Assembly: GCA_949987705.1 (NCBI GenBank)
Contig: OX465281.1
Location: 237,977,143 to 238,041,142, forward strand
Reading direction: 5' to 3'
DNA: 64,000 nucleotides
Source of the DNA: Thereva unica
Lineage: Eukaryota; Arthropoda; Insecta; Diptera; Therevidae
This document shows positions 1 through 10,559 of the stretch, one piece after another (position 1 is the stretch's first letter; each line of letters starts with the position of its first letter). Under the pieces are notes generated by a model, which saw only the letters and a list, made by a program, of their open reading frames with translations, was not told the DNA's origin and searched no databases. A program made the position numbers and the translations under genes.

Positions 1-5
1 CCTGT

Positions 6-857
6 ATGTCAACGATGTTACCTCCGTTATTCAACGCTGCTCATTTCATCTACATATATGCTGATGATCTTCAGTTGTACACCTCGTGTCCTCCTAGTAA
101 AATCAGATCTTGCATCTCAAATCTTAATGATATTCTGTCCCAAATAAATGAATGGAGTTCTTCCAATTTTCTCAAATTAAATCCTAATAAGTCCAAAGCA
201 CTCATCCTTAAACGTCCCAATAGGTTCCTGGACAATATTCCAAATATCGTCCTTGATAATATTCCTCTTCCCTTTGTTGAATTTGTCAATAATCTCGGTA
301 TTGTTATTAATGACAGACTATCCTGCTGGGATCATGTCTCACTTATATTCTCCAAGATCTATGGCACATTGCGTAAACTTTGGCTCTATGGTAATCTCTT
401 ACCACAATCTATTCGTGCCAAGCTAGTTAAAACTCTCGTGGTGCCACATTTTCTTTATGGTGCCCTTGTTTCCATTTCTTTTGACTCATCCTGTCGTCAA
501 CGTCTTAAGGTAGCATTTAATGATTATCTACGGTATATTTTCCACTTGAGACGCTCGGATCATGTGTCTGGCATACAACATTCTTTATTAGGTCATGAAA
601 TTTTTTAAAGCATTTTATGCTAAAAGTCTTGTATACCTCTTTGACTTCCTAGCTGCTTTACAGTCCCTGAGATCAATCAAATTCCTTATACCTGCTCATT
701 TGTCCCTAATTGGTAGTCGCTCCTTCTTTGTGTATACAATTAGACTTTGGAATTGCCTTCCTAACGCAATAAAAAGGATAGGCACAGCAGCTACTTTCAG
801 AAAGCAAGCATCTAGTTTTCTCTTTTCCTCTTCCTCACCTTTTCTTTAGTTCTTTTT
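6..857 (+). pseudogene. Non-LTR reverse transcriptase, C-terminal part, cut by window edge
   Basis: The frame opens at the window edge with the RT active-site block (IYADDLQLY, near residue 17). It continues through the thumb-like region typical of Jockey/CR1-type non-LTR ORF2 proteins (NEWSSSNFLKLNPNKSKAL, then NNLGIVINDRLS). Near base 590-600 the reading passes from one frame to another, and the second frame (595-849) holds the usual C-terminal block RLWNCLPNAIKRIG. That frame change makes this a dead copy. The 5' part lies outside the window. Downstream there is pyrimidine-rich sequence with ATTTATTAAAG and no clear poly-A tail. The clade is uncertain between Jockey and CR1. The RT identity is secure. 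Confidence 0.85.
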
Positions 858-966
858 ATTTCCTTTCTATTTTTCCCCCTATCTAACCCTCTTATCTATC
901 CCCTATAATTTTCTTTTCACTTCAACATTATTTATTAAAGGCTAGTTTAAGTTATTTTTTTAATTG

Positions 967-1534
967 TGGAAGTGCTGTTAAATTCCTCCTTCATGAGACC
1001 AAAACAGTGTTCGATCCGAATACGACACTTGCTAAGATGTTTATTAAAACCAGCTCTTTCTTAAGGGTCCCTTGATTTGAGGTTATTCTGAAAGGAGTTA
1101 TAACAGTAGGTGTTAATTTATAGGCACTATCCGCCACTAAATACTCAAAACCAGTAAAGAATTCCAAGTATTTGATTGACAAATCGCAATTGTTGAATAT
1201 CTTACTATCGTGAGCACTTCCTATCGTGAACTCTCCACTCCAAACCTCCATTCACTTACAGGCCTATGTGAATTTTAATTTCGTGCTCACAAACTGCCTG
1301 CGTTTTTAAGGCATAAATATGTTTGCTGGAAAAATATGTTTCTGGATCCTCAGATGGCTTTTCGGATATATCTCTAATCAACTCCAGAATGACTTTGAAA
1401 TTAGGCCAATTAACTCGTGTAATTTCTCTAAATCGGTTCTCGTCCATATTTGGCAAAATATTCAGTATGTAATCTTGCGATTTTGCCACAGATTGAAGAA
1501 CGAATGGCACTGCATATTTAAAATGTTCAGCCAC
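967..1534 (-). pseudogene. PIF/Harbinger-type transposase remnant
   Basis: Read on the minus strand, 1534-1256 gives an N-terminal stretch with FREITRVNWPNFKVILELI, the pre-catalytic helical region of Harbinger nucleases. After a break the frame at 1251-991 shows GSAHDSKIFNNCDL and YLVADSAYKLTPTVITPFR, the HDS and D-G/A-Y blocks of DDE_Tnp_4. One frame over, at about 1050-967, lies NKHLSKCRIRIEHCFGLMK, which supplies the catalytic glutamate block. The segment that should carry the first catalytic aspartate (CVDGTH-like) is missing between the two parts. With the frameshift as well, the copy is inactive. No TIR or TSD was found around it. Confidence 0.8.
1244..1265 (+). repeat. 22-bp direct repeat, copy 1 (copy 2 at 1951-1972)
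   Basis: A 22-base string beginning ACCTCCATTCACTTACAGGC occurs here and again, identical and in the same orientation, at 1951-1972. Copy 1 sits exactly where the two halves of the Harbinger transposase remnant meet. Confidence 0.85.
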
Positions 1535-1813
1535 AACAATGGAAATAGTAAAGTCATATAATATTTCCTCTTCTTTTTGTTGTGCATTATTCTCTCTAAA
1601 ACAAAAAGATAAAAATTATAGGGTCTAATGAAAGATACATTTTCTTCCAAATAACTCTAACATAAGTATATCATCAATCGTTGTTCTTACTGCATTTCAG
1701 CATCTTCAGAGTTAAATTTTTATGCCCGCAATAGAAATCAATTTCAAAGTAGTCTATAAATTATATTGACAGAATTGCGCGGCAAATTACACGGCGAATT
1801 ACATGATTTAACG

Positions 1814-1894
1814 TAGGGGTGTTCACTTAACAGGGCCGAGTAAATTTACTCAAATACGAAAATGTAAATTTACCATTTTGGGTGAATACCCCTA
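1814..1894. repeat. 81-bp palindromic mini-element
   Basis: The ends are TAGGGGTGTTCAC and GTGAATACCCCTA, inverted repeats matching at 12 of 13 positions, with the palindrome GAGTAAATTTACTC inside. It looks like a very short MITE or a foldback remnant. No coding capacity and no convincing target duplication. Confidence 0.5.
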
Positions 1895-1984
1895 GTGTAA
1901 AATTGCGAGAAACTAAGTTAAATCAAGTAAAACATGTTTTTCCACTAAAAACCTCCATTCACTTACAGGCCTCGACAAAAACTT

Positions 1985-2110
1985 AAACGCGGCTCCAGAC
2001 TCACGCCGTGAACACCCGCGAACAAGCGCGAACGGGAGTGTGGATGGTTTTCGCGCCTAGCTTGTGCCTTGTTTCCCGTTGCGAGTGGATACGGCGTGAT
2101 TTCCTGTCGT
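1985..2110. repeat. GC-rich imperfect inverted repeat
   Basis: CACGCCGTGAACACCCGCGAAC on the left is partly mirrored by GCGAGTGGATACGGCGTGATT on the right, the best match being CACGCCGT against ACGGCGTG. The composition differs sharply from the AT-rich surroundings. Probably a transposon remnant of unknown type. Confidence 0.3.
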
Positions 2111-2369
2111 AAATTTACGGCTTGAGAGTGAATAGAAGTTCAGATCTTCAGGCACGAACTGCCTCAATCCTTAACCTTCTGCTTCAGGCTCTTTCATACA
2201 CTTTCTTTTGATATCTATAGGGATATGGGCGCGTTGTAAAAAAAGGTAATCCAGACTGGCAAGTTTAATTTGGAATGACGCCACACTGATTATTGTATTC
2301 TATTTGTCATACCCTTTCATTTGGTACCCATAGCTGGGGGTCGGAGAAAACAACTGCAAAATTCGGCCG

Positions 2370-2460
2370 CCATCTTGGAACCGTCATTTTGGTTTAGTCG
2401 CTTGACTGCCATCTCAAAGGTCCGTGGTTCGATTCGAAACTCCATGGTCTTTCTCGCAAA
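2370..2460 (+). repeat. Possible tRNA-like SINE head
   Basis: GTGGTTCGATTCGAA resembles a pol III B box, and TAGTCGCTTGACTGCC upstream could be a degenerate D-arm/A-box. No convincing acceptor stem can be drawn, so this is at best a tRNA-derived repeat and not a tRNA gene. Confidence 0.3.
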
Positions 2461-2819
2461 TGGATAATATCCTTCTTTCTTGTTCTACCTCTTAGCGAAA
2501 TTACTTTGTCCAACCTTCGGCCATCGCCTGTATGCAAATACCTTCGGCCGTCTCCTGTGTGATCACCAAAATCAGAGCCCAGTTGCAGTAGTTTGGGAAG
2601 AGATACGGTGTTATAAAACCGCGTATTAGCGTTGGCAGTTCTTTCACTCTTCTCTCTACTATCCTATCCTTCCGATTGGTGCTTGTTGCTTGAAATTTCA
2701 CTTAAAGAACCGTCTATAGTATGAACGGGTATTACTCGGACCTCTAGTTTTTCACAGAAAAGAAGCGAGATCGTCTCTACCCCAGCACCTAAAAACTTTC
2801 GTTAGTCTATCTCATACTC

Positions 2820-2910
2820 TACTAAGCTTACAATCAAAAATTTCGTCCTCACATAAACGACATGACGCACCATAGTAGTACAAAGGGTAATTCTTAAGCA
2901 AGCTCTCACT
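2820..2910 (+). repeat. LINE-A 3' tail fragment
   Basis: The block ACGACATGACG...TAGTAGTACAAAGGGTAAT...TTAAGC matches the 3' untranslated tail of the LINE-A copy at 42645-44540 (about 44470-44515) and of the copies at 49690 and 54960. Only the tail is present, as expected from 5' truncation. Confidence 0.6.
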
Positions 2911-4480
2911 TAACAAATTGTAATACAATCTATGTGCTAACATGCCTCGCTGTAATGCTACATGGAACACATTTATGCTATATGCTCTTTGTAGGTCTCT
3001 GTAAGCTTCAATGGCCTTAGCCAAATTTCCAGGTAATTTTGAGTCCATGCAAAATAAGACTGAACGTCGTTTTTATTCTGTTTTGCACCTCTAATCTTCT
3101 TTGCACTAAATATTTTTAGCTGCGTTGGCTTTTGGATTGTTTGCATATTCTTCAGCCCTGATTTTAAGAAAAGCTCACACTTTTTTATCATGTTGGTGAT
3201 TACTACTCCCGAGAAAATTAAAATCTCAAACTAATCCTTTCACGTTTCCATGATTTGGTACCGAATGCCATTTTCAGGTACGCACCACAATGCTTTCATA
3301 TTCATTTCTTTAAGAACTTGTCAGTTAAATATTTCCCAATTTATTGCTATTGTTTTCGACATTGCTATAGAGTCGCCCACCACCGCTCAATCCTCCACTT
3401 ATAGGACACTATTTCCTAGTCCGAATCCGACATCGGTAACCAAGTTTTATGCAGCACTAAGAGCAAGTTTATTATCATGTGTATTTATCTTTAGGCGTCA
3501 TAACCTTTCAACTGCAATCTAAAATCGTGGTTATGGGCTAATGTGTTTGATAAATAATGGGTCGTACGTAGCATCGATTTCAGTGGACCATAAAGACACT
3601 TGTGCATATCTGCAAGCATCTACAAATTTTTGATTAACACTATCTGGTTGGTCTGCCCATCTCCGGGGTATTTACCATGCGCTCGTTAAGTTACTTGAAA
3701 ATAATCCAACACTATTTTCTTGTGCAGATTGTAATTTCCTGCAATGCACAGCTACCTTCATGGCCAAAAGCCAGTTAACACAATTACAAAACCATTCAGA
3801 AAATTCAAAGGATTCCTTTTAGCAATTTGGTACTTATGACAGTGCTTGTGATGCCACTTGGATGTTGGATGAAATTACGAAATGCAGTTTCCTGAAATGG
3901 CACAGATGCGCATAACATATGATGCTCTATAGCCGTTGGCCCGGAGGACATTATAAATTATGCAAAGTGACACTAATATACGAATGTCACAGGATTATCT
4001 CAAATTTGTTAGGATCTGGAAAATTGTTTCTCTTTGGACGTGAACAGACGAGCTCCTTTAATTCTGTTAAAATTTTCGGGGTTGTTTTTTGGTGGACATG
4101 GGTTGATATTACTTAAAAGCTATATTCAGTGCCATTTCCGAGGGTTAATAAGGAACAAGAATAAATTTGGTATTTCATGTTCTAGTAAAGATGCGGTTGA
4201 TTTTTATGGGACGACTTGACTTGCTGGTCATCAATAAATACAGGCATAAACTTACAAAGTGCCTGCAGATGAATTTTAGAGATATCTGCTGTTGAACGGA
4301 AATTCGCAAGTTTTTTCGGTGACTAAGACTTCAACATAGTTCTCAAGTCTCCCGCACAGGAAATAGAATATTAGTCAAGGAATACATTAATACTTAACGG
4401 CCTATCTACAGTTAATTCCACCAAAGTTCGGTATTGTACTCCTCCCACATATCCACGCCTCGCCTGCTTCTCAAGAAAAC
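2911..4480. other. No recognisable feature
   Basis: Short open frames occur on both strands but none resembles a known family or shows repeat structure. I see nothing assignable here. Confidence 0.5.
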
Positions 4481-4495
4481 CAACTGGTATAAGTT

Positions 4496-4708
4496 TCAGA
4501 AGCCTTTAGCCTCGAAATCAGACCTTCTTGCCTTCTCTATCAGCTCAGTATGTGTTCTTTTTTTCTTATACTTTTTTGCCCTGGTGGTTGCTCCGATAGC
4601 AGGCTCTGGGTCGATGGATGCAATGTCAGAGCCCTGTCCAGCTAGGGCATCCGCTTTTTCATTCCCTTTGAAGCATCGATGACCCGAGACCCAGACAAGG
4701 GTAACCAC
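4496..4708 (-). pseudogene. RNase H fragment of a non-LTR retrotransposon (R1/I-like)
   Basis: The minus-strand frame begins VTLVWVSGHRCFKGNEKADALAGQ. This is the C-terminal motif of the RNase H domain in I- and R1-type ORF2 proteins (VPGH.G..GNE.AD.LA). It continues about 45 residues in a lysine-rich stretch and stops. The upstream RNase H residues (first D and E) are absent because the fragment abuts mariner-like sequence at 4709. Only the terminal RNase H part survives. Confidence 0.75.
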
Positions 4709-4746
4709 TCACGACGCAATGACGGCTTTAACACCCCCAAATTTTG
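4709..4746 (-). pseudogene. Mariner transposase remnant, distal piece
   Basis: In one minus-strand frame this reads NLGVLKPSLRREW. That resembles the SLE.LK.AL..EWD block that follows ACxKP in mariner-like transposases. The proximal piece is at 5565-5705. A Harbinger-type element with TTA duplications separates the two. Distally it runs straight into the RNase H fragment at 4708. Confidence 0.5.
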
Positions 4747-4803
4747 TTAGGCCTACTGTCCACGTATACCGCACGTCATACGCACGCTATCGTCATTTGA
4801 CGA

Positions 4804-5103
4804 ATGCTTGCATCTTGGGTAGAAATAAACGAAACTGTGTCCACGGTGCGGCAACGTAGCGTTTGCCTGTCGACATGCGTTCGTCATGAAGCTCGTGCGG
4901 CAGCATGTTACTACTCAAGCGTATTGCGAGACGCAAAGACGTGTTTATTTTACAAAATGCCCACCTCAGCAATCCATTTTGTTGGCATTATTGAGCAGTA
5001 TCCTTGCCTCTATAATAATAAACTACCGGAATACTCAAGGAAAGATGTTACGGACAGAGTTTGGAGCGAAGTTGCACAAAAAACAAACACATCTGGTGAG
5101 TAA
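4804..5103 (+). pseudogene. MADF-like domain protein of the Harbinger-type element, partial
   Basis: Residues from about 55 onward read FVGIIEQYPCLYNNKLPEY then DRVWSEVAQKT, a good match to the start of MADF (Myb/SANT-like) domains (I..V..HPCLYD...Y.....W..IA). Harbinger elements usually encode such a DNA-binding partner beside the transposase. The domain is cut off after about 40 residues at the stop near 5103, and the first 50 residues look non-coding or belong to a 5' leader. Treated as a fragment. Confidence 0.65.
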
Positions 5104-5130
5104 TAATAATGTACTTATTTATTTATTCAA

Positions 5131-5328
5131 TTACACAGTAATTCCACTGCCAAGCAGTGCACAGTCAGGTTTAAAAAAATAATTTGATAAATAGTTACGT
5201 AAACCATTTGGTGTGTTTTCAAAAGTCATATTGGGTATCAAAATCGGTTTTTGGGTTTGTGTTGTTGAATCCCCGAATGTACTGATTGTGTACTGCACCC
5301 CTTCACGTTTACGTATGTAGTTATGCAA
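5131..5328 (-). pseudogene. Harbinger transposase C-terminal fragment
   Basis: The minus-strand frame starts MHNYIRKREG, the LHNY/F.R.R.. motif near the C-terminus of PIF/Harbinger transposases, and ends with NGLRNYLSNYF, also typical (N.LR..L..YF). The catalytic blocks are absent, so the element lost its middle. It converges on the MADF fragment. Confidence 0.65.
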
Positions 5329-5564
5329 AATAAAGTTTAATAAAGTTGTATGCTATGACCACATCTTCATCATCACTTGACATCTTCCCAACCCAATACA
5401 TATGTGCTTTCGCGTTGCTACTTGAAAGAAAAATGAAACGTTTTGTATCTTGAATACCGATTGTATGACGATACGTGGACATAACTAATATGCAAAAAAT
5501 GCCTTACGTCATTTGTAGGTTGCATGCATTCGTCAAATGACGACGCCGTGGACAGTGTGCCTTA

Positions 5565-5705
5565 GGTTTCACACAGGCTCTGGTCTTCAAAATTGACCAC
5601 ATGCTGTAATCTATCGGATTGAGAACCGGCGAGTAGGAAGGCCATTCCGCGGATGTGATAAAATCCTGAAAATAAGCTTCGCACCAATCTGTGAACAAAA
5701 TCCAA
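5565..5705 (-). pseudogene. Mariner/Tc1-type transposase fragment, proximal piece
   Basis: Minus-strand reading gives FQDFITSAEWPSYSPVLNPIDYSMWSILKTRACVKP. The block WP.YSP.LNP.DY..W contains the third catalytic acid of mariner-type DDD transposases (the aspartate of IDY). The first two catalytic residues are missing. The Harbinger-type element at 4750-5561 interrupts it right after the ACVKP motif. Confidence 0.8.
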
Positions 5706-5724
5706 TTCCAAGGCAGAGGAGGAG

Positions 5725-6410
5725 TTGAACTTTTTGAAATTTGTAAGGCTTGACCTTAAGGTGTTTTTTGGCTATTCGGATTTAGCGGGCAATTTTCCTT
5801 ATAGAGACTCGAGGACTTCGCTGGATTCGCTTCTTGATGTTCTAACGAACCCTTGGCGTGTTGACGGTTCGTTTTCTGCCGCTGCCCGGATGACGTCCGG
5901 TATTGCTACGATTCTCAATTTCTTTGATGGTCCGGCTGACATTTGGTGGCGCGACACCTGACATTTGGTGGCCGCCAACATAAAATGGCGGTTTACCGTT
6001 TTCCTTGCAACGGCCTCGGTATGGTTATCAAATGGACGTACATTTCGAAAGGTAGGATGTTTCCATATACTGGCTGGAGCAATAAAAACTTTACTATCAA
6101 AATTATTTTTTACATTTTAGTTAATTTTAAAATAAAAGTATTCCGCACGAAAGGAGACAAAACTCCAAAATGGCTGAAAATTGTCCGCAGCTTCCTTGTA
6201 GCTTTCTAAGAAAACAATTTCGGAATCCAAAAGAAAAAAACATGGCCGCCGGAGATATAGCGTTTTAACTGAGTTTTCCGTATATCTCGGTTTCTATAGG
6301 TCATAGAACCCGGTGCAAACTCTCTACTACTTTAATCCTTACAAAAATGTTGACCCGATTAACTCTTTGAAAGTTATTCAAGGTGAAAGTTATCAAAAAT
6401 CACGTGGTAT
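5725..6410 (+). other. Unassigned, with a 78-residue open frame
   Basis: A plus-strand frame at 5725-5961 is uninterrupted and less AT-rich than its surroundings, ending in a direct repeat of CTGACATTTGGTGGC (5936-5950 and 5960-5974). I do not recognise the protein. The rest of the stretch carries no feature beyond the phrase GTATATCTCG, which also occurs in the long TIRs at 12.2 and 23.3 kb. Confidence 0.35.
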
Positions 6411-6412
6411 TT

Positions 6413-6661
6413 TCAAAAAGTAGGTAGTATTTTCGAAAATTTGTTTTGGATCAGTCGGAACTTGGATCTCTTAAGGACGCCGAAACATTGATACGCTTGT
6501 TTGGCGGCTTCTAATATGTGATTATCCCGTCGCAGATCGTTTGATAAAGTCACAGCGAGGATATCAAGAGATGGGTCAGCTGTTTGAATATTCTCGCCCT
6601 GGAATAGAGGGAAGAACACAAGTTGTGCTCTTTTTCTGCAACCTTTTCGTGTACCTAACAT
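6413..6661 (-). pseudogene. LINE-A reverse transcriptase fragment
   Basis: The minus-strand frame contains TADPSLDILAVTLSNDLRRD and EAAKQAYQCFGVLKR. These match the LINE-A copy at 43.8 kb (DPSLSILGMTLSNDMQWN, IAKQAYQWLG). It covers only the region after the RT palm. It has no tail and is truncated on both sides. Confidence 0.75.
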
Positions 6662-6844
6662 AGCAAATCATTACAAATACACACTCCTTCCTACAACCCC
6701 TTTCTATGATTTGGTGGAAATTTCTCTCACTAACACATTCATAGAACATTTTTCTTGTTCTAGTTTTCCCATCTTTGTATAATTTATCCAGGCTTTAGTA
6801 TTTCCACTCTGCCGCTCGCCGCTCGTATCGTGGTCGAGGCTTTA

Positions 6845-7452
6845 TAGTCCATTCAAAACGCGCGTTTGGGTGTTCCAAAATAACACCGTTAAGAAAATGG
6901 AACCCTAAAGGTTTTTGGGGTCCTTGGTCACGAAAATCGAGGTCTCGTGGTCCTAAAACAAGCGCGTCTCCCCTAAAAATGCAAAAAACACCCCTTTTTA
7001 TAGGGGTTTTTCGCGATTATTTCAATAATAATGAAAGCTAATGCAATGAAATACACTTTTTTTAATATTTATTTGCGGATGTCACACCACCCAGGCAACT
7101 TTGAGGGGCGACGGCTACGAAATAGAACTTGGATTGATTGAGTCGCCACTCTCGGCGACCTCGTCGTCGAGTGGTCTGCATATTGTGCTGCACCCTTCAT
7201 ACTCATAGAAAAGCTGTGTGTTCTATTCGTTTTTGCCAGTCGCTGTGGAAACTATTTTCGCTCTTAGCATGTTTACAGCATGAAGGGTTGAAACCACCCC
7301 TAAATCGGCTAAAAATAGAAAAAAAAACGTAAATTTTTTTTTTCAAGTTTATGCTCAGGCGTGATCAGCGACCCCAAAAACCTTTAGGGTTCGATGTTCT
7401 TAACGGTGTTATTTTGGAGCATCCCCCCCCCCTCCGCGTTTTGAATGGACTA
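6845..7452. mobile_element. 608-bp long-TIR element, TSD TTA
   Basis: The left end (TAGTCCATTCAAAACGCG, then CCAAAATAACACCGTTAAGA and CCCTAAAGGTTTTTGGGGTC) is mirrored at the right end over about 85 bp with a few mismatches. TTA flanks both sides (6842-6844 and 7453-7455). No credible coding frame is present. The first bases TAGTCCATT resemble the ends TAGTCTATT of the nuclease-bearing element at 12224-23302, which is also flanked by a 3-bp T-rich repeat. Confidence 0.85.
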
Positions 7453-7539
7453 TTAGGCCTACTCAGGTTCGGTCCTTTTCAACTGTCGACCGTTTCCGTT
7501 AGTGAAGTATATACAAAACAAAAAATTGGAGTATGCATT

Positions 7540-7605
7540 GAGTGCTTCCAGAGAGCTTCCTTAACATGTGAATTGGAAGCGCTGTATTTTTGCTTCTCTT
7601 GGCAG
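7540..7605 (+). repeat. Interspersed repeat block (second copy near 29640-29695)
   Basis: The block AGAGCTTCC.TAAC.TGTGAATTGGAAGC followed by a CTTGCT/GCTTCT end is shared with 29648-29690, where one reads AGAGCTGCC.TAAC.TATGAATGGGAAGC. The family is unknown. Confidence 0.5.
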
Positions 7606-7699
7606 GGTATGACAAGCGCTTGGTGCAAACTCGTAAATTTTAAACAATCTGTTACACTTTGCATACCTGAATGCCTTTTCATGATAACCAGCTGAAGAT

Positions 7700-9985
7700 A
7701 TTTGGTTTTTTTTTTTTTTTTTCAGATTTTATACTCTGATAATTTGTTTTCTGGTATTTAATAACAAAAAAATTGGATTCTTTCATCTGATAAACAACAA
7801 AAAATAAAAAACAGGCAGACTGTCATTTTAAACTGTTTAATTCATCTACATACAAGTTTTCACAATGAAAGGTTTCATTTTCAGTGAAATAGTATCCACT
7901 TAGTAACCACAACGAATCAATACCCTAGAATTCTAGAGAACACTCAATTCTCGATTCAAAAGTGGCATTAGCAAGTGCTTTGAGAATTGAGTGCACAAAA
8001 GCATCTATTTAATGGGCTGCTGTACCCATCCCAAAACCGAAATCCATAGATGGCGTTCCTTTGATAAATATGTTATCCCTCGTGTAGGAGGGATATTTTT
8101 GCCATCTTTGTGAGTCCTAGATCTGTTCACTGATTCAATTTTACTAGTGAATTGCCTTCAAAATGGAATTTCGCTCTTGTATCTAGTTCCTTTCTATAGT
8201 TATGATTAAGTAAGCTTGTATTATGTAGTGTCAATTTAGGCTGGTTGATGGCATTTTTTTTTGCCCCATTAAACTGACAAGATAAATTTCGGTTATCAAT
8301 CATCGCAGCTTCGACTGATGTGTTTTTTTTGAAAGTATATGGTGTTCTTACTTACCGCACTTAAGTAGATTAAAATCACGTGAGTAATGTTCATATCAGT
8401 GCAGTCGATAAGAGGATTTTTGTAATAATATATAAAGACCGGAAAAGACTTGTAATTAGAGTTTCGCGAAAACTACCAATCATCAAAATGAAGTCCATTA
8501 TTTATCAGTGCCACACCCGCGCACACACCAATTTGCATCAACAAGAACGTTGATTATATTAAATTGACCTTTATATTTATAATATGCCCTAAGTTACATC
8601 ACACCCCAATGGGTAATTACCCACTTTCATATTGTGGAAGCACAAGCTCATCTACGTTAATAAAAACTCATCAAACGCCCCACAGAGCAGCAGCAGAATC
8701 AGGTGCTCTCAGTTGCAGCCTCATGATTGGCAGACAGACGAATCTCCAGGACGTTTGACACAGGTAGGGTGACATACAGGTATATAATATGATATACACA
8801 CATATATATTAACGTACTGGCATAGCAGCTTGGATACGTTCATTGTTGACTCGTAACCCAGAAGCGCAGTATACATATAAATACATACGCACGAAGGCTT
8901 TTCTTTAAAGCGGTGCGGAGCCATTAACTTTTGGATATACAATATATTTTTTTTTGCCTGCCCGTTCTTTTTTTTTTGACGACTGCTCCCGCCAAGCTGA
9001 AAGATTTTCCAGAAACTTTACTCCCTATTTATTTTCCTTGACACGTGACGTGTGACATTTTCATTTTACTCCCAAAAAAAAAAAAGTTTTTAAACAAGAA
9101 AATCGAACATAAAAATTCGCTTCTAATGGAAACTGAGCTAATGGCACACAATGAGGGAAAATTCCTCCTTTTTTATCCTTCGTCCTTCTTTCTTTTTTGT
9201 CTAGAATAAATTTATATTGAAGCTGGAAGAGGTATTTTCTTTCCCTTTTCCATTTGGTGCCTCTTTTCTATATTATTATTATTTTTTTTTCATCATTCAG
9301 GATATTTGTTAGACGATGACGGTGGTTCCCCCCTACAAAAGGATACTTTACCCACACACTTTCATTTTATATACAAGTTTGTCGTATGGTAAATTTCATA
9401 AAATAAAAGTGATGTAACTTAAGGGAATATTCGAGTCACGTACCTTAACTGAAAAATGAATGGATTAGTAGAATTCTGCGAGGAATTTAAAAATGAAAAC
9501 CAAAAATATATATAATTCGCAAATATTAATTTCTTTTGAAGGATGTTTTACAATTCCGTTTGTATGTGGGCTTGAATGTGTTGTTTTTTTTTTTTTTTTT
9601 TTTTAAATGTTTTTCGTATGCAAATTATTCCTTGTTTCAAGATGATACCAAAATTTTTGCATTTTTTTTAACAGCATTTGTATTTTTTTAAATTTTTTTT
9701 TTTATTAAAGGTGAAGCTGCCAAGGATCATTTTCATTTATAAAATATTTACATAGAGTAAGGACTTATGGTAATATTTGAGAATATATTTTCGAAATGAA
9801 TAGGCTTAGTGAAATTATCTATATTACAGTCACGAATAATGCAAAATTACAATTCGCAAACAGAGCTCAACTTTCCTTGTAGAAATTGACCTTTAGAAGT
9901 GTTCTCTTCAAATCGTCCCTACGGCTTAGTTCGTTATACAAAGCTATTCTAGAATGTCATCCATCCGCCTAACACATACCTTGGT
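7700..9985. other. No gene seen; AT-rich with many T-runs
   Basis: Homopolymer T tracts are frequent (for example 9583-9604, 9661-9708) and no frame looks coding. I see no element boundaries or repeats I can assign. Confidence 0.5.
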
Positions 9986-9989
9986 CGTC

Positions 9990-10400
9990 TTATTTAAAGT
10001 TCAGCTATCACCCTTCACGTCGTGGTGTAATGTGTAATAGTAAGCTTAGCTAGAAGGACAGAAAATGGATAGAATAAAGAGAATTTTGGGGATGCATACG
10101 GATGAGGCGATGTGCTGAGCGTTTAAAATCTTGGATGTGGTATGAGTTCGGAAATTGTGACTATGGCAAGATTCTGAACAGTCAAGTTGTTCGCGTTGTT
10201 AGCGAATTTGAAGGCCACCCCTTATACTATATGTAATTGTCTAAGCAGTTAAACTCCTCCGGCGAGTCAAGGGAAATTTCAACATCACTTATAAGTTTGA
10301 GAGTCTGGTTTTGAACCTTGTCCAGCCACTCAAGGAGGCTGTCGGGCCCCGCGCCATATAAGGGAGTTGAATTCACCCTCAAATTTAACACGAATCTTGT
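9990..10400 (-). pseudogene. LINE-A 3' fragment
   Basis: On the minus strand the sequence starts in the ORF2 C-terminal region (EFNSLIWRGA, compare EYNSYIWAGA in the 43.9-kb copy). It passes the LINE-A C-terminal block in broken frames and ends in the 3' untranslated block CTAAGCTTACTATTACACATT followed by ...CGTGAAGGGTG. Frames are disrupted throughout. Confidence 0.6.
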
Positions 10401-10559
10401 AGTCTAAGTTAAGTCAAGAATGGGTTCCATGTCCTTGTTAAATGAATTGGACATGTGCTCTCGATTAAACAAACAAGATCTAGCGCCTTACATGATCAAT
10501 TTAACAAGAATATGGCGAAGGCGATTTGGTGTTTAACCAAAAAAATTAAAACCCATGTC

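Larger units (their letters stand above)
4750..5561. mobile_element. PIF/Harbinger-type element, internally deleted, TSD TTA
   Basis: Ends are GGCCTACTGTCCACG on the left and CGTGGACAGTGTGCC on the right (TIR match 13 of 15). They are flanked by TTA at 4747-4749 and 5562-5564. A second inverted block, CGTCATTTGACGAATGC, lies just inside each end. A 3-bp TTA target duplication and GGC-starting ends fit PIF/Harbinger. The interior keeps an MADF-like frame on the plus strand and a transposase C-terminus on the minus strand, so it is a deletion derivative of an autonomous copy. It sits inside a mariner fragment. Confidence 0.85.

Noticed and set aside
5725..5961. Gag-like or host gene of 78 residues
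   Set aside because: Composition is suggestive but there is no recognisable domain and no intact continuation, so it is reported only as unassigned.
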